The notes: generated by a model from the letters alone, not told the origin. A DNA stretch of 64,000 bases from Pandoraea terrae (GCF_902459695.1 NZ_CABPRZ010000007.1:124001-188000); one strand, 5' to 3'. Shown: positions 8,271 to 17,240, counted from the stretch's first letter. Program-made: numbers and translations.

Positions 8271-8785
8271 CGCACCACCTCTAATTTCGCGCCGGGCTGC
8301 GTGCCCGCCATCAATGCCCTCAAGCGCTCACGACCCCGCGAAAGCCGTGACATCACGGTGCCTATGGGAATGTCGAGCGCGTGCGCCACATCGGCATAGC
8401 TCAATTCCTCCAGGCCGACCAGCAGGACCACCTCTCGCTGGTCCGCAGGCAAGCGCCGCAACGCGTAGTCCAGGTCCCGCATTTCCAGCGATCGTGTCTC
8501 GCCAGCTTGCACCGCGAACTCATTTTCGGCCACGCTGTCGTCGTCCAGCGGCACGTGCACGGCCCGCACCGAGGCTTTCCGTGCCTGGTTGGCGAACACG
8601 TTGTGCATGATGGTGAAAAGCCACGCGCGCAAGTCTGTCCCGGGTTCGAACAGCCTGGTTCGCCCAAGTGCGCGCTCAAGGGTGTCCTGCACGAGGTCGT
8701 CGGCAAGGTCCTGGTTGTGGATCAGTGCTTTGGCGTAACGACGCAGGCGCGGAACGTGCTCCAACAACTCGTCACGGATGTCCAT
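8267..8785 (-). CDS. ECF-family RNA polymerase sigma factor
   Basis: 172 aa. Region 2 is visible as HNQDLADDLVQDTLERALGR and TDLRAWLFTIMHNVFANQAR. Region 4 is LPADQREVVLLVGLEELSYA followed by the helix-turn-helix DVAHALDIPIGTVMSRLSRG. It directs RNA polymerase to a stress regulon and is held inactive by the membrane protein encoded next. It faces the DUF305/beta-propeller pair across a 209-bp gap, so those genes are likely members of its regulon. Which signal releases it is not evident. Confidence 0.92.
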   Translation of the reverse strand: MDIRDELLEHVPRLRRYAKALIHNQDLADDLVQDTLERALGRTRLFEPGTDLRAWLFTIMHNVFANQARKASVRAVHVPLDDDSVAENEFAVQAGETRSLEMRDLDYALRRLPADQREVVLLVGLEELSYADVAHALDIPIGTVMSRLSRGRERLRALMAGTQPGAKLEVVR

Positions 8786-8994
8786 TTTCCATACCCATCA
8801 GGTGCTTCGCGTGATGTGTTTGCTCTGTCGACGGACAGCGATAAGAGAGCAAACACGGTTGTGCGCATTTTATTCCCGGGAAATCAGCGCCAGCGCCTCT
8901 CACAAGAAAAGTGGTCGACTTTCGGAATAACTTCGCACCTGTTCGTGTTCACGCCATTGACACCTGCTGCAAGCAAAAGGAACAGAGGAACTTT
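8786..8994. promoter_or_regulatory. Divergent promoter region between the ECF sigma gene and the DUF305 gene
   Basis: This gap must hold the promoters for both directions. The plus-strand gene is preceded by AGAGGAACTTT just before its ATG. ECF systems usually autoregulate, so an ECF-type promoter is expected here, but I could not identify a convincing pair of -35/-10 boxes by eye. Confidence 0.4.
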
Positions 8995-9492
8995 ATGCGT
9001 TTCCCGAATGGTCTTTCCGCTACTTCAATTATGGGAGTGGCCGTCGTCGTCGCGATGTCGGGCCTTGCTGTGTCGCCCGGGTTGGCTGCGGCACCGCAGT
9101 CTGGCGGCCTTGACGAGGCTCCCTTTCTACAGGAAAACGGCGCCGCGATGACAAAGATGATGGACGACATGTCCGTCAGGCCGACCGGCGACGTCGATCG
9201 CGATTTCGTCGCGATGATGGTGCCGCACCATCAAGGTGCCATCGACATGGCACAGGCCGAGCTACGCTACGGACACAACGAACAATTACGTCGCATCGCG
9301 CAGGAGATCGTGGTCGAACAGCAGCAGGAAATCATCGCCATGCGCCTTGCGCTCGGGCAGCCCCTGCCGCCGTCTGCGCCCGCGCCCGACCAGCAAACAT
9401 CCGCGTCGGCGCCTGCCGACCACATACACCCGATGTCCCACCACGGCATGCAGATGAACATGCCAAGCCACACGCAACAGGAGTCTCGATGA
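8995..9492 (+). CDS. DUF305 family exported protein
   Basis: 165 aa from the ATG at 8995, picked because AGAGGA precedes it and a signal peptide follows directly (SIMGVAVVVAMSGLAVSPGL, cut near AAA). A longer frame from 8911 would bury that signal. The DUF305 signature MMVPHHQGAIDMA is present near residue 75, a ferritin-like helical fold with paired histidines often linked to copper handling. The tail is histidine/methionine-rich (HIHPMSHHGMQMNMPSH), which also fits metal binding in the periplasm. Its last 4 bases overlap the start of the beta-propeller gene. Confidence 0.87.
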   Translation: MRFPNGLSATSIMGVAVVVAMSGLAVSPGLAAAPQSGGLDEAPFLQENGAAMTKMMDDMSVRPTGDVDRDFVAMMVPHHQGAIDMAQAELRYGHNEQLRRIAQEIVVEQQQEIIAMRLALGQPLPPSAPAPDQQTSASAPADHIHPMSHHGMQMNMPSHTQQESR

Positions 9493-10967
9493 ATCGCACC
9501 TCCATCCTGGCCACGGCGCTAACGGCGGCCGCATTGGCCGCCATGCAGTTTGCATGGGCAGGCCAGGCGCCCGGCTTATTGTCCGCACCGGACATTCCGG
9601 TAAGCCATCACGACCGTGTCTACGCTGCCGAGCAGTTCTCGAACACCGTGTCCGTGATCGATCCGGCCGACAACAAGCTCGTCGGCCTGATTCGGCTCGG
9701 AGATCCGTCGCCGGGCAACTTCAGCCCGCTGTACAAAGGTCAACTGCTCGTGCACGGCATGGGGTACTCGCCGGACCATCACACGATAGCGGTTGTGTCC
9801 ATCGGCTCGAACTCGGTCACGTTCATCGATACTCAGACGAATGCCGTCAAGCACATCACCTACGTGGGCCGCTCGCCGCATGAGGCGTTCTTTACCCCCG
9901 ACGGCAAAGAGGTCTGGGTGACGGTGCGTGGCGAGAACTATGTGTCGGTACTTGATGGGACCACCTACGAAGAGAAAACCCGCATCACCGTCCCGGCCGG
10001 CCCGGGCATGCAAATCTTTTCGCCGGACGGCAAGTACGGCTACGTCTGTTCGTCGTTCAACCCCGAGACGGAGGTGATCTCCGTGGCCGATCACAAGATC
10101 GTCGGCACGGTCAAGCAGGCCAGCCCCTTCTGCCCGGACCTGTCCGCTACCCCGGACGGCAAGCAGGTCTGGTTTACGCTCAAGGACGTTGGCAAAGTTC
10201 AAGTGTTCGACGCACGGCCGCCGTTTTCGCTCGTCAAGACGCTCGACACCGGCCCGATCACGAACCACGTGAACATTGTGCACAACGCCAAAGGCATGTT
10301 TGCATATGTGACGGTCGGCGGTCTGAATCAGGTCAAGGTATTCCGAACCGATGACTTCTCGCAGGTTGCGACGATTCCCGTGGGCAATCTGCCGCATGGG
10401 CTCTGGCCATCGGGCGATGGCAGCCGCATCTACGTGGGTCTCGAAAACGCCGATGCGATGACCGCCATCGATACGCTGACCAACAAGGTGATCGCGACTG
10501 TCCCGATCGGCCAGGCGCCGCAGGCCGTCACGTATGTGCCGAACGCGGTGCCGGAAGGCGACGGGACACAGAACACGCAGCCGCTTGGGCTAGCAGGCCA
10601 GACCGCCCACCTTGCACTGGTACCCGTGGGATCGGGCAAGCCTGCGGACGCCGCGAATGTGCCCACCACCGTCGCGCTGTTCGACCAGGGTCTCGTGCAG
10701 GTGCTGCAGGCATCGGTCACGGGCCTCCAGCCGAAGCAGCCTTACGTGCTGGGCCTCGCCGATAACCCGGACGGCAGCGGTAACGTGGAACCGCTGGCAA
10801 ATTTCATGACCAATCCCGCCGGTTCCGCGATCGTCAACGCGCTGGGTCAGATTCGCCAGGTGGTCTCGCCGGGCGCAGGCGCAGCGCGCGACAAACACCG
10901 TTATCTCGTGATTGCCCCGCAGGTGTCGGGCAAACCGGGGGCAGCGGTACAGGTGCAATCGCGATAA
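9489..10967 (+). CDS. Exported YVTN-type beta-propeller protein
   Basis: 492 aa. The signal peptide (ILATALTAAALAAMQFAWA) is followed by repeated blades of about 42 residues, each with an SVIDPADNKLVG or TFIDTQTNAVKH type strand and a FSPDGKYGYV or TPDGKEVWVT turn, over residues 40-350. A C-terminal domain of about 130 residues (VALFDQGLVQVLQASVTGL onward) is not a propeller blade. Family members are surface or periplasmic proteins; the activity is unknown. It is translationally coupled to the DUF305 gene and faces the ECF sigma pair, which suggests an envelope or metal stress role. Confidence 0.85.
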   Translation: MNRTSILATALTAAALAAMQFAWAGQAPGLLSAPDIPVSHHDRVYAAEQFSNTVSVIDPADNKLVGLIRLGDPSPGNFSPLYKGQLLVHGMGYSPDHHTIAVVSIGSNSVTFIDTQTNAVKHITYVGRSPHEAFFTPDGKEVWVTVRGENYVSVLDGTTYEEKTRITVPAGPGMQIFSPDGKYGYVCSSFNPETEVISVADHKIVGTVKQASPFCPDLSATPDGKQVWFTLKDVGKVQVFDARPPFSLVKTLDTGPITNHVNIVHNAKGMFAYVTVGGLNQVKVFRTDDFSQVATIPVGNLPHGLWPSGDGSRIYVGLENADAMTAIDTLTNKVIATVPIGQAPQAVTYVPNAVPEGDGTQNTQPLGLAGQTAHLALVPVGSGKPADAANVPTTVALFDQGLVQVLQASVTGLQPKQPYVLGLADNPDGSGNVEPLANFMTNPAGSAIVNALGQIRQVVSPGAGAARDKHRYLVIAPQVSGKPGAAVQVQSR

Positions 10968-10977
10968 GCGCTTCGTC

Positions 10978-11007
10978 CGCGGCCGCCAAGTCCTCTTTGC
11001 GGCCGCG
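10978..11007. terminator. Perfect 9-bp hairpin between convergent genes
   Basis: CGCGGCCGC at 10978-10986 pairs with GCGGCCGCG at 10999-11007 around a 12-base loop. It lies between the convergent ends of the beta-propeller gene (10967) and dctA (11037). No T-run follows on either strand, so it would be a weak intrinsic terminator or a Rho-related or mRNA-stabilising hairpin. Confidence 0.45.
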
Positions 11008-11036
11008 AACCTCGGGATGGACCTAACTCAACCGAA

Positions 11037-12398
11037 TCAGCGAAGGTTGGACCGGACGATGGGCTCCTGTGCCGGCGTTGGCTGACCTGCAGTCGCCTGT
11101 CCGATGGGCGCCAACGCATCAATGCGTGTGTCGCCATCACGGTTGAGCATCGCGCGCGCCATATTCATGTCGAGCGCACCTTCCCATCGGGCCACCACGA
11201 CGGTCGCAACGCCGTTGCCGATCAGGTTTGTGACTGCACGGGCTTCGTTGAGGAAGCGATCAACGCCCAGCAAAAGCACGAGCCCGGACACAGGGATTTT
11301 GTGCATCGTTGCCAGCGTTGCGGCGAGCGCCACGAATCCGGCGCCGGCCACACCCGCAGACCCCTTGGAGGTCAACAAAAGCACGCCAAGCACAAGCAAC
11401 TGGTCCCAGATCGTCAGGTGAACATTCATCGCTTGGGCGATGAACATCGCCGCCATCGTCAGGTAGATTGCGGTTCCATCGGCATTGAATGTATAGCCCG
11501 TAGGCAATACCATGCCAACGACGGGGCGCGAGCACCCCATCTTCTCCATTTTGATGAGCATCTGCGGCAGCACCGCCTCGGTCGACGCCGTGCCGAGGGT
11601 AATGAAGATTTCGTCCTTGATGTAGCGGAGAAACTTCCACAGCGGCAATCCACACATCTGCATAACGACGCCAAGCACCACGACCACGAAGAAGATCGAT
11701 GTCAGATACAGGCAGAGCATCAGTTGACCAAACGATGCCAGCGTGCCAATCCCGTACTTGGCGATGGTGAATGCCATGCCGCCAAAGGCGCCGATGGGTG
11801 CGACATACATCACGATTCGAACCACGCCAAACATGCCCTGCAGGAACATATCAAGCATGTCCACAAATGGCGCAGTGCGCGGACCCAACTTGGCGAGGGC
11901 GATGGCGAGCAAAAGCGAGAAGAAAATGATGGGCAGAATCTCTCCGTTCGCGAACGCCCCCACAATGCTGTTCGGGACGATGCTCATGAAGAAATCGAGC
12001 ATCCCATGTTGTTGCGCCGCATGGGTATAGCTGGTAATGGCCGAACTGTCGATATGGGCGGGATCGATGTTCATACCGCTGCCGGGCTTGACGATGTTCA
12101 CGACCGCCAGGCCAACCAGAAGCGCAATCGTTGATGCGATTTCGAAGTACAGGACCGCTTTAACGCCTACCCGGCCAGCCTCATGAAGGTCATTCATGCG
12201 GGCAATGCCGACGACAACGGACGCGAAGATGATCGGAGCAAGCAACATCCGAATCAGTTTGATGAACAGATCCCCCAGCGGCTTGAGTTGCGAACCGATG
12301 TCGGGGTAAAAGTGCCCAACGAAGATGCCGGCGACAATGCCGATCAGAACCTGTATGTAGAGCTTGGAAAGCGTTTTCCGAATCCTTGAAACCCGCAT
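11037..12398 (-). CDS. dctA: C4-dicarboxylate:cation symporter DctA
   Basis: 453 aa, the normal length for DctA. It shows the family's re-entrant and substrate-binding segments: ITLGTASTEAVLPQM (serine/threonine-rich hairpin), GYTFNADGTAIYLTMAAMF (the NADG transport motif) and LLLTSKGSAGVAGAGFVALA. The N-terminus (SKLYIQVLIGIVAGIFVGHF) is the first membrane helix. DctA imports succinate, fumarate, malate and related acids with protons or sodium. It lies 160 bp downstream of the D-tartrate dehydratase gene in the same direction, so tartrate or its product may be among its substrates here. That last point is inference. Confidence 0.92.
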   Translation of the reverse strand: MRVSRIRKTLSKLYIQVLIGIVAGIFVGHFYPDIGSQLKPLGDLFIKLIRMLLAPIIFASVVVGIARMNDLHEAGRVGVKAVLYFEIASTIALLVGLAVVNIVKPGSGMNIDPAHIDSSAITSYTHAAQQHGMLDFFMSIVPNSIVGAFANGEILPIIFFSLLLAIALAKLGPRTAPFVDMLDMFLQGMFGVVRIVMYVAPIGAFGGMAFTIAKYGIGTLASFGQLMLCLYLTSIFFVVVVLGVVMQMCGLPLWKFLRYIKDEIFITLGTASTEAVLPQMLIKMEKMGCSRPVVGMVLPTGYTFNADGTAIYLTMAAMFIAQAMNVHLTIWDQLLVLGVLLLTSKGSAGVAGAGFVALAATLATMHKIPVSGLVLLLGVDRFLNEARAVTNLIGNGVATVVVARWEGALDMNMARAMLNRDGDTRIDALAPIGQATAGQPTPAQEPIVRSNLR

Positions 12399-12445
12399 GT
12401 CTGTCTCCTATGCGTGGCGTCATTTATTGAAATCCGGGCAAGCAC

Positions 12446-12469
12446 CCGCAGCGGAGTGAACCGCTGCGG
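12446..12469. terminator. 9-bp hairpin in the tarD-dctA gap
   Basis: CCGCAGCGG at 12446-12454 pairs perfectly with CCGCTGCGG at 12461-12469 around a 6-base loop. There is no T-run on either side. Being inside a probable operon, it could attenuate or process the dctA mRNA rather than end it. Confidence 0.35.
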
Positions 12470-12518
12470 TGAGTACGGCCGGATTTCGCCTGCGTTCTTT
12501 TTGTTTTTTGTGAACGCT

Positions 12519-12545
12519 GCGCCGACGTGTTTTGTCGGCGCTTTT
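12519..12545 (+). terminator. Hairpin with T-tract just after tarD
   Basis: GCGCCGAC (12519-12526) pairs with GTCGGCGC (12534-12541) around a 7-base loop and is followed by TTTT on the plus strand. The stem is also a candidate stop for minus-strand tarD transcripts, whose gene ends at 12559, but on that strand no T-run follows. The orientation of its T-tract fits plus-strand transcription, although no plus-strand gene ends here. Confidence 0.4.
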
Positions 12546-12558
12546 GCCGGTTGACGGC

Positions 12559-13725
12559 TTATGCGGAAAGCTTTTGCATCTCGGCAAAGAGATCCGCTTT
12601 TCCTTCGAAGCCGATGCCGGGCAAGTCCGGCATGGTGATGTAGCCGTTTTCAACCTTGACGCCGTCGGGAAAGCCACCGTACGGCTGGAACAGGTCCGGA
12701 TAGGATTCGTTGCCGCCAAGGCCGAGGCCTGCCGCGATATTCAGCGACATCTGGTGACCGCCGTGCGGAATGCAGCGGCTTGGCGACCAGCCGTGCTGAC
12801 GCAGCATGTCGAGGGTACGCAGATACTCGACCAGTCCGTAGCTCAGCGCGCAGTCGAACTGCAACCAGTCGCGGTCGGGGCGCATACCGCCGTAACGGAT
12901 CAGGTTGCGGGCGTCCTGCATGGAAAACAGATCTTCGCCGGTTGCCATTGGCTTGTCGTAATAATTGCGCAGCGTCGCTTGCAACTCGAAATCGAGCGGG
13001 TCGCCCGGCTCCTCATACCAGAACAGGTCGTACTGCGAGAGCGCCTTTGCGTATTTGATGGCAGTGTCGAGATCGAAGCGGCCGTTCGCATCAACCGCAA
13101 GCTTCTGCCCGTCGCCCAGTACGCTCAGGATCGAATCGATGCGCCGCAGGTCTTCATCGAGCGATGCCCCGCCGATCTTCTTCTTTACCACCGTATAGCC
13201 CCGGTCGATATAGCTGCGCATCTCGTCCTTGAGCTTTTCGTGATCCTGCCCCGGATAGTAGTAACCGCCCGCGGCGTACACGAATATCCTCCGGTCGGGC
13301 TGACCATTGCCGTAACGGTCGGCCAGCAACTGGAACAGCGGCTTACCTTCGATCTTCGCCACGGCGTCCCATACCGCCATGTCAATCGTGCCGATAGCGA
13401 CCGAGCGCTCGCCGTGACCGCCCGGCTTCTCGTTGGTGAACATGGTGGCCCAGATCTTGTGGGGATCGAGGTTGTCGCCGGCATCGTTGACGAGCGTGGC
13501 CGGGTCGGCTTCGAGGATACGGGGAATGAAGCGCTCACGCATCAGCTTGCCTTGGCCGTAGCGGCCGTTGGAGTTGAAGCCGTATCCGACCACCGGCTTT
13601 CCGTCGCGGAGGACATCGGTCACCACGGCGACGAGGCTCAGCGTCATTTTGCTGAAGTCGATATAGGCATTTCGGATCGGCGAGCTGATCGGAACGGTCT
13701 TTTCGCGGATTTCAACGATTCTCAT
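12559..13725 (-). CDS. tarD: D(-)-tartrate dehydratase (enolase superfamily)
   Basis: 388 aa from the ATG at 13725; a longer reading to 13749 adds only 8 residues. It matches, from memory, the characterised Bradyrhizobium japonicum TarD along its length, including IRNAYIDFSKMTLSLVAVVT and HGWSPSRCIPHGGHQMSLNI. The catalytic and metal residues line up one position earlier: K183 of the KxK motif, Asp212, Glu238 and Glu264 (Mg2+ ligands), and His321. The reaction is D-tartrate to oxaloacetate plus water. It is divergent from a LysR gene (115 bp away), the likely regulator, and upstream of dctA. Confidence 0.88.
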   Translation of the reverse strand: MRIVEIREKTVPISSPIRNAYIDFSKMTLSLVAVVTDVLRDGKPVVGYGFNSNGRYGQGKLMRERFIPRILEADPATLVNDAGDNLDPHKIWATMFTNEKPGGHGERSVAIGTIDMAVWDAVAKIEGKPLFQLLADRYGNGQPDRRIFVYAAGGYYYPGQDHEKLKDEMRSYIDRGYTVVKKKIGGASLDEDLRRIDSILSVLGDGQKLAVDANGRFDLDTAIKYAKALSQYDLFWYEEPGDPLDFELQATLRNYYDKPMATGEDLFSMQDARNLIRYGGMRPDRDWLQFDCALSYGLVEYLRTLDMLRQHGWSPSRCIPHGGHQMSLNIAAGLGLGGNESYPDLFQPYGGFPDGVKVENGYITMPDLPGIGFEGKADLFAEMQKLSA

Positions 13726-13840
13726 GGATGTCTCCTGATGGCACCGCACGCTGTCGATGCAACGGGCTGTAAGAGTCGCTAGGTTATTCGCGAAAACCGG
13801 CGTTATGATTCACCAAGAGTGACTTCTTTATTAACTTTCG

Positions 13841-14767
13841 GTGAAGACTGACATCGCCTCCCACCTCGAATTCTTCGTCCTGCTCGCGCGACATGGAAAC
13901 CTTGCAGCTGCCGCGCGAGAGCTCGATCTGACGCCGCCCGCCGCGACCAAGCGCCTGGCCCAACTGGAGGCGCGGCTGGGCGTGAGGCTGGTGAACAGAA
14001 CGACACGCAGCATCAGCTTGACCACCGAAGGTGAGACTTACCTGCATCACGCGACACGGATTCTGGGTGAAATTCGGGAGATGGAGGATGCAGTGTCGTC
14101 CAGCCGTTCAGTGCCGAGGGGATTGCTGAGGGTGAACGCAACGCTTGGGTTCGGGCGCACCACGATCGCGCCGCTCGTCTCCGAGTTCGCCAAACGGTAT
14201 CCGCATGTTGAAGTGCAACTTGATGTCACGGACAGGCCGATCGACCTTGTCGAGAGCGGCGTCGATCTGGCGATCCGGTTCGGCTCGCTGCCGGACAAGC
14301 GGCTCAACGCACGGCGGATAATGTCAAACCAAAGGTTTCTGTGCGCGTCGCCGCGATATCTGGAGCGGCAGGGCACCCCGACAAGTCTTGCCGACCTCGC
14401 GGATCATCAGTGCATCATTCATCGACAGAACGATGATGCGCATGGAATCTGGCGTTTCATGCACAACGATCGCAGTGAGGTTGTGAAGGTGCACGGCATG
14501 CTGTCGAGCAATGACGGAGATATCGTCTTGAGTTGGGCGCTGGACGGTCATGGCATCCTGGTTCGGTCGGAATGGGATCTCGCGAAGTATGTGGAGAGCG
14601 GGAGACTGCGCATCGTTCTCCCGGAATTCGTCCTGCCGTCCGCGGACCTGTTCGTCTACTACGCGAATAAGCGGAATCAGTCCGCGCGCGCAAGGGCATT
14701 CATAGATTTCCTTATCGAGCGGTTCAAGATTCCGGTAGCGTCAGTGGCTCAACCCGCTTCATTGTAG
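13841..14767 (+). CDS. LysR-family regulator, probable regulator of tarD-dctA
   Basis: 308 aa from a GTG. The N-terminal winged helix (HLEFFVLLARHGNLAAAARE, LDLTPPAATKRLAQLEARLG) is followed by the periplasmic-binding-like effector domain (VPRGLLRVNATLGFG, VDLAIRFGSLPDKRL). The LysR family usually controls the divergently transcribed neighbour, here D-tartrate dehydratase. It closely resembles the LysR encoded convergently at 14800-15714, suggesting gene duplication. No ATG precedes the GTG in frame, and the ribosome site is weak. Confidence 0.88.
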   Translation: MKTDIASHLEFFVLLARHGNLAAAARELDLTPPAATKRLAQLEARLGVRLVNRTTRSISLTTEGETYLHHATRILGEIREMEDAVSSSRSVPRGLLRVNATLGFGRTTIAPLVSEFAKRYPHVEVQLDVTDRPIDLVESGVDLAIRFGSLPDKRLNARRIMSNQRFLCASPRYLERQGTPTSLADLADHQCIIHRQNDDAHGIWRFMHNDRSEVVKVHGMLSSNDGDIVLSWALDGHGILVRSEWDLAKYVESGRLRIVLPEFVLPSADLFVYYANKRNQSARARAFIDFLIERFKIPVASVAQPASL

Positions 14768-14799
14768 GCGTCAGGCTCGCGCAAAGCGGCCCAGGATCC

Positions 14800-15714
14800 C
14801 TAAGCGACTTGAACTGCCGGCTGCGTCGAGCGTTTAAGGTATTCACCGAGGAAGTCAATGAATACTCTCACCTTTGCCGACAGGTTGAGCCGCTCGGGAT
14901 ATATCGCATAGATGTCGGCCGCTGGCAGCGACCAGTCCGCCAGCACTCTGATCAGCGCCCCTGAATCGATATGGGTCTGGACGTCCCACTCAGACCGGAC
15001 AAAAACGCCGTGTCCATCGATGGCCCAACGCAGGGTCGCTTCACCGTCGTTGCTGCTCATGGTGCCATGTGCCTTGACGAGCTCGTGGCGTTTTCCCTTC
15101 GTAAAGTGCCACGTTCCGTACGCGGTATCGTTCTCCCGCAAAACGATGCATTGGTGGCTACGAAGCTCGCCGGGTGTTTTTGGTACCCCATACGTCTTCA
15201 GGTAACCTGGCGAGGCGCATACGAATCGTCGATTCGTTGCAAGTTTCCTCCCCACCACCCGTTGATCCGGAAGTTCGCCGAACCGGATGCCAACGTCGTA
15301 CGCCAGCTCAGCGAGGTTCATCGGACGATCAGTCAGTTCAAGTTGAACTTCGACCTCCGGGTAACGACGTCGAAACTCGGACAGCGCTGGAACAATGTGG
15401 CGTCGCCCGAAGCCAAAAGTCGCGTTCACCTTCAACAGCCCTTGTGGCTGCTCGCGGCTGCTCGACACCATCCTCTCGAGTTCCTGAACCTGTTCCAGTA
15501 GCTTCGATCCCGTCGCAAGGTACAGCTCGCCCTCTTGAGTCATCGCCAATCGCCGTGTGGTTCTGTTCAGCAGCTTGACGCCGAGGCGCCGTTCAATTTT
15601 GTTCAGTCGCCCACTGACTGCAGGCGGTGTCACACCCAGATCGCGCGCCAACGCGGAGAGGCTGCCGTGCGTCACCAGCCGCGCAAAAAACTCGAGGTCT
15701 GCGATCGGATCCAT
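14800..15714 (-). CDS. LysR-family regulator, probable regulator of the LeuCD-like operon
   Basis: 304 aa from the ATG at 15714, preferred over a TTG at 15726. The HTH (DLEFFARLVTHGSLSALARD, LGVTPPAVSGRLNKIERRLG) and effector domain (QPQGLLKVNATFGFG, YDVGIRFGELPDQRV) mirror the first LysR almost residue for residue in places. It diverges from the LeuC-like gene by 113 bp. That gap carries an inverted repeat of LysR-box type starting 13 bp upstream of this ATG, consistent with autoregulation and control of the hydro-lyase/transporter operon. Confidence 0.9.
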   Translation of the reverse strand: MDPIADLEFFARLVTHGSLSALARDLGVTPPAVSGRLNKIERRLGVKLLNRTTRRLAMTQEGELYLATGSKLLEQVQELERMVSSSREQPQGLLKVNATFGFGRRHIVPALSEFRRRYPEVEVQLELTDRPMNLAELAYDVGIRFGELPDQRVVGRKLATNRRFVCASPGYLKTYGVPKTPGELRSHQCIVLRENDTAYGTWHFTKGKRHELVKAHGTMSSNDGEATLRWAIDGHGVFVRSEWDVQTHIDSGALIRVLADWSLPAADIYAIYPERLNLSAKVRVFIDFLGEYLKRSTQPAVQVA

Positions 15715-15726
15715 TCTAAAGTTCAA

Positions 15727-15743
15727 CTTAAAAGTGGTTTAAG
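15727..15743. promoter_or_regulatory. Candidate LysR-box (interrupted palindrome)
   Basis: CTTAAA at 15727-15732 and TTTAAG at 15738-15743 form a perfect 6-bp inverted repeat with a 5-base spacer, AGTGG. This fits the T-N11-A pattern of LysR binding sites. It sits between the divergent LysR gene (start 15714) and the LeuC-like gene (start 15828). Confidence 0.5.
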
Positions 15744-15827
15744 CCAACAGCTATTTTAACGCGTGACCCACCCAATTACACTTGCCGAAACGTCCGGATA
15801 GGGCCGTTTTCGGAGATTGGAGGAACG

Positions 15828-17240
15828 ATGGGACAGACGCTTTACCAAAAGATCGTGGGAAGCCACACGGTTTTCCGGGTCGATGAGCAGCACGTCGCGC
15901 TTTACGCTGACCTGCACATCATGAACGAGTACACGAGCCCGCAGGCATTCGCCGGGCTTGCCGAAAAGAATATTCCGGTCCGCTGCCCGGAAAAGCAGAT
16001 GGGCATCGTCGATCACGTCATTCCGACGCATCCCGTCCCTGTCGACAAGCGCACGATTCTCATCGACGCGGCGGCAAATCAGGCAGCGAACTTCACGCGC
16101 AATTGCCAGAAGCACGGCATCCATCTGTTCGACGTGAAGGATCGCGAGCAAGGTATCGAGCACGTCGTTGCGCCCGAAATCGGCCTGATTCGACCCGGCA
16201 TGGTCGTTCTCTGCGGCGACAGCCACACGACGACATACGGCGCACTTGGCGCGCTAGGCTTCGGGATCGGCACATCGGAGGTCGAACACGTACTCGCGAC
16301 CCAGACGCTTGTCTATCGCGTCGCCCGCGACATGCGCATCCAGGTCGACGGCACACTTCCTGTGGGTACAACGTCCAAGGACCTCGTCCTTTACATCATC
16401 TCGAAGATTGGTGCTCAGGGCGCGCGAGGCTTCGTCGTCGAATACTGTGGGTCGGCAATCGCCGCGCTGACGGCTGAAGCCCGTATGACGTTGTGCAACA
16501 TGACAGTGGAAGCCGGTGCGCGCGGCGCGCTCATTGCGCCTGACGATACGACGGTCAGCTACGTGGCCGACCGGACCAAGGGCCTGTCGCAGGATCAGAT
16601 CGTCGATGCCGCTGCACACTGGAAGCAGTTGAAATCCGACGCGGACGGCGTGTTTGAAGTGACCCATCAATTTGACGCGAGCGAAGTCGCGCCGTTTGTG
16701 ACATGGGGTACGAGCCCGGACCAGGCAATCGCGATTACCGACCATATCCCGGAGCTCTCCAGCGAACCGCTCGAGCGTCATAACGCCTCGAAGGCCCTCG
16801 ACTATATGGGCCTGGACGCAGGACAGTTGATCGATGGCCTCGCCATCGACCACGTGTTCATCGGCTCCTGCACCAACGCCCGGATTGAAGACCTGCGAGC
16901 CGTCGCAGAAGTCGTGCGTGGACATAAGGTTGCACAATCGGTCCGGGCGATGGTGGTGCCCGGATCGGGCATGGTTCGCGAACAGGCCGAGCGTGAAGGC
17001 ATCGCCCAGACGCTGATCGACGCAGGATTCGAATGGCGGCAGCCCGGTTGTTCCATGTGTCTTGCGATGAATGACGACATCCTTCAACCCGGTCAGCGTT
17101 GCGCTTCAACGACCAACCGCAACTTCGAGGGCCGCCAGGGCCGCGGAGCGCGCACCCATCTGATGAGTCCCGCCATGGCCGCCGCCGCCGCGCTGGCCGG
17201 ACGCATTGTCGACGTACGCAAGGAGTTCAACCATGTCTAA
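15828..17240 (+). CDS. LeuC-like hydro-lyase large subunit (aconitase superfamily)
   Basis: 470 aa, LeuC length. The [4Fe-4S] ligands are Cys348 (GSCTNAR) and Cys408 plus Cys411 (GCSMCLAMN). Active-site segments DHVIPTH, CGDSHTTTYGALGALGFGIG and NRNFEGRQG are intact. It would pair with the small subunit that overlaps its end. The same fold serves isopropylmalate isomerase, maleate hydratase, citramalate hydro-lyase and dimethylmalate hydro-lyase. A dedicated LysR gene and a 2-hydroxycarboxylate transporter replace the usual leuB, so catabolic dehydration of a hydroxy-diacid is more likely than leucine synthesis; the substrate is inferred only at that level. Confidence 0.85.
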   Translation: MGQTLYQKIVGSHTVFRVDEQHVALYADLHIMNEYTSPQAFAGLAEKNIPVRCPEKQMGIVDHVIPTHPVPVDKRTILIDAAANQAANFTRNCQKHGIHLFDVKDREQGIEHVVAPEIGLIRPGMVVLCGDSHTTTYGALGALGFGIGTSEVEHVLATQTLVYRVARDMRIQVDGTLPVGTTSKDLVLYIISKIGAQGARGFVVEYCGSAIAALTAEARMTLCNMTVEAGARGALIAPDDTTVSYVADRTKGLSQDQIVDAAAHWKQLKSDADGVFEVTHQFDASEVAPFVTWGTSPDQAIAITDHIPELSSEPLERHNASKALDYMGLDAGQLIDGLAIDHVFIGSCTNARIEDLRAVAEVVRGHKVAQSVRAMVVPGSGMVREQAEREGIAQTLIDAGFEWRQPGCSMCLAMNDDILQPGQRCASTTNRNFEGRQGRGARTHLMSPAMAAAAALAGRIVDVRKEFNHV

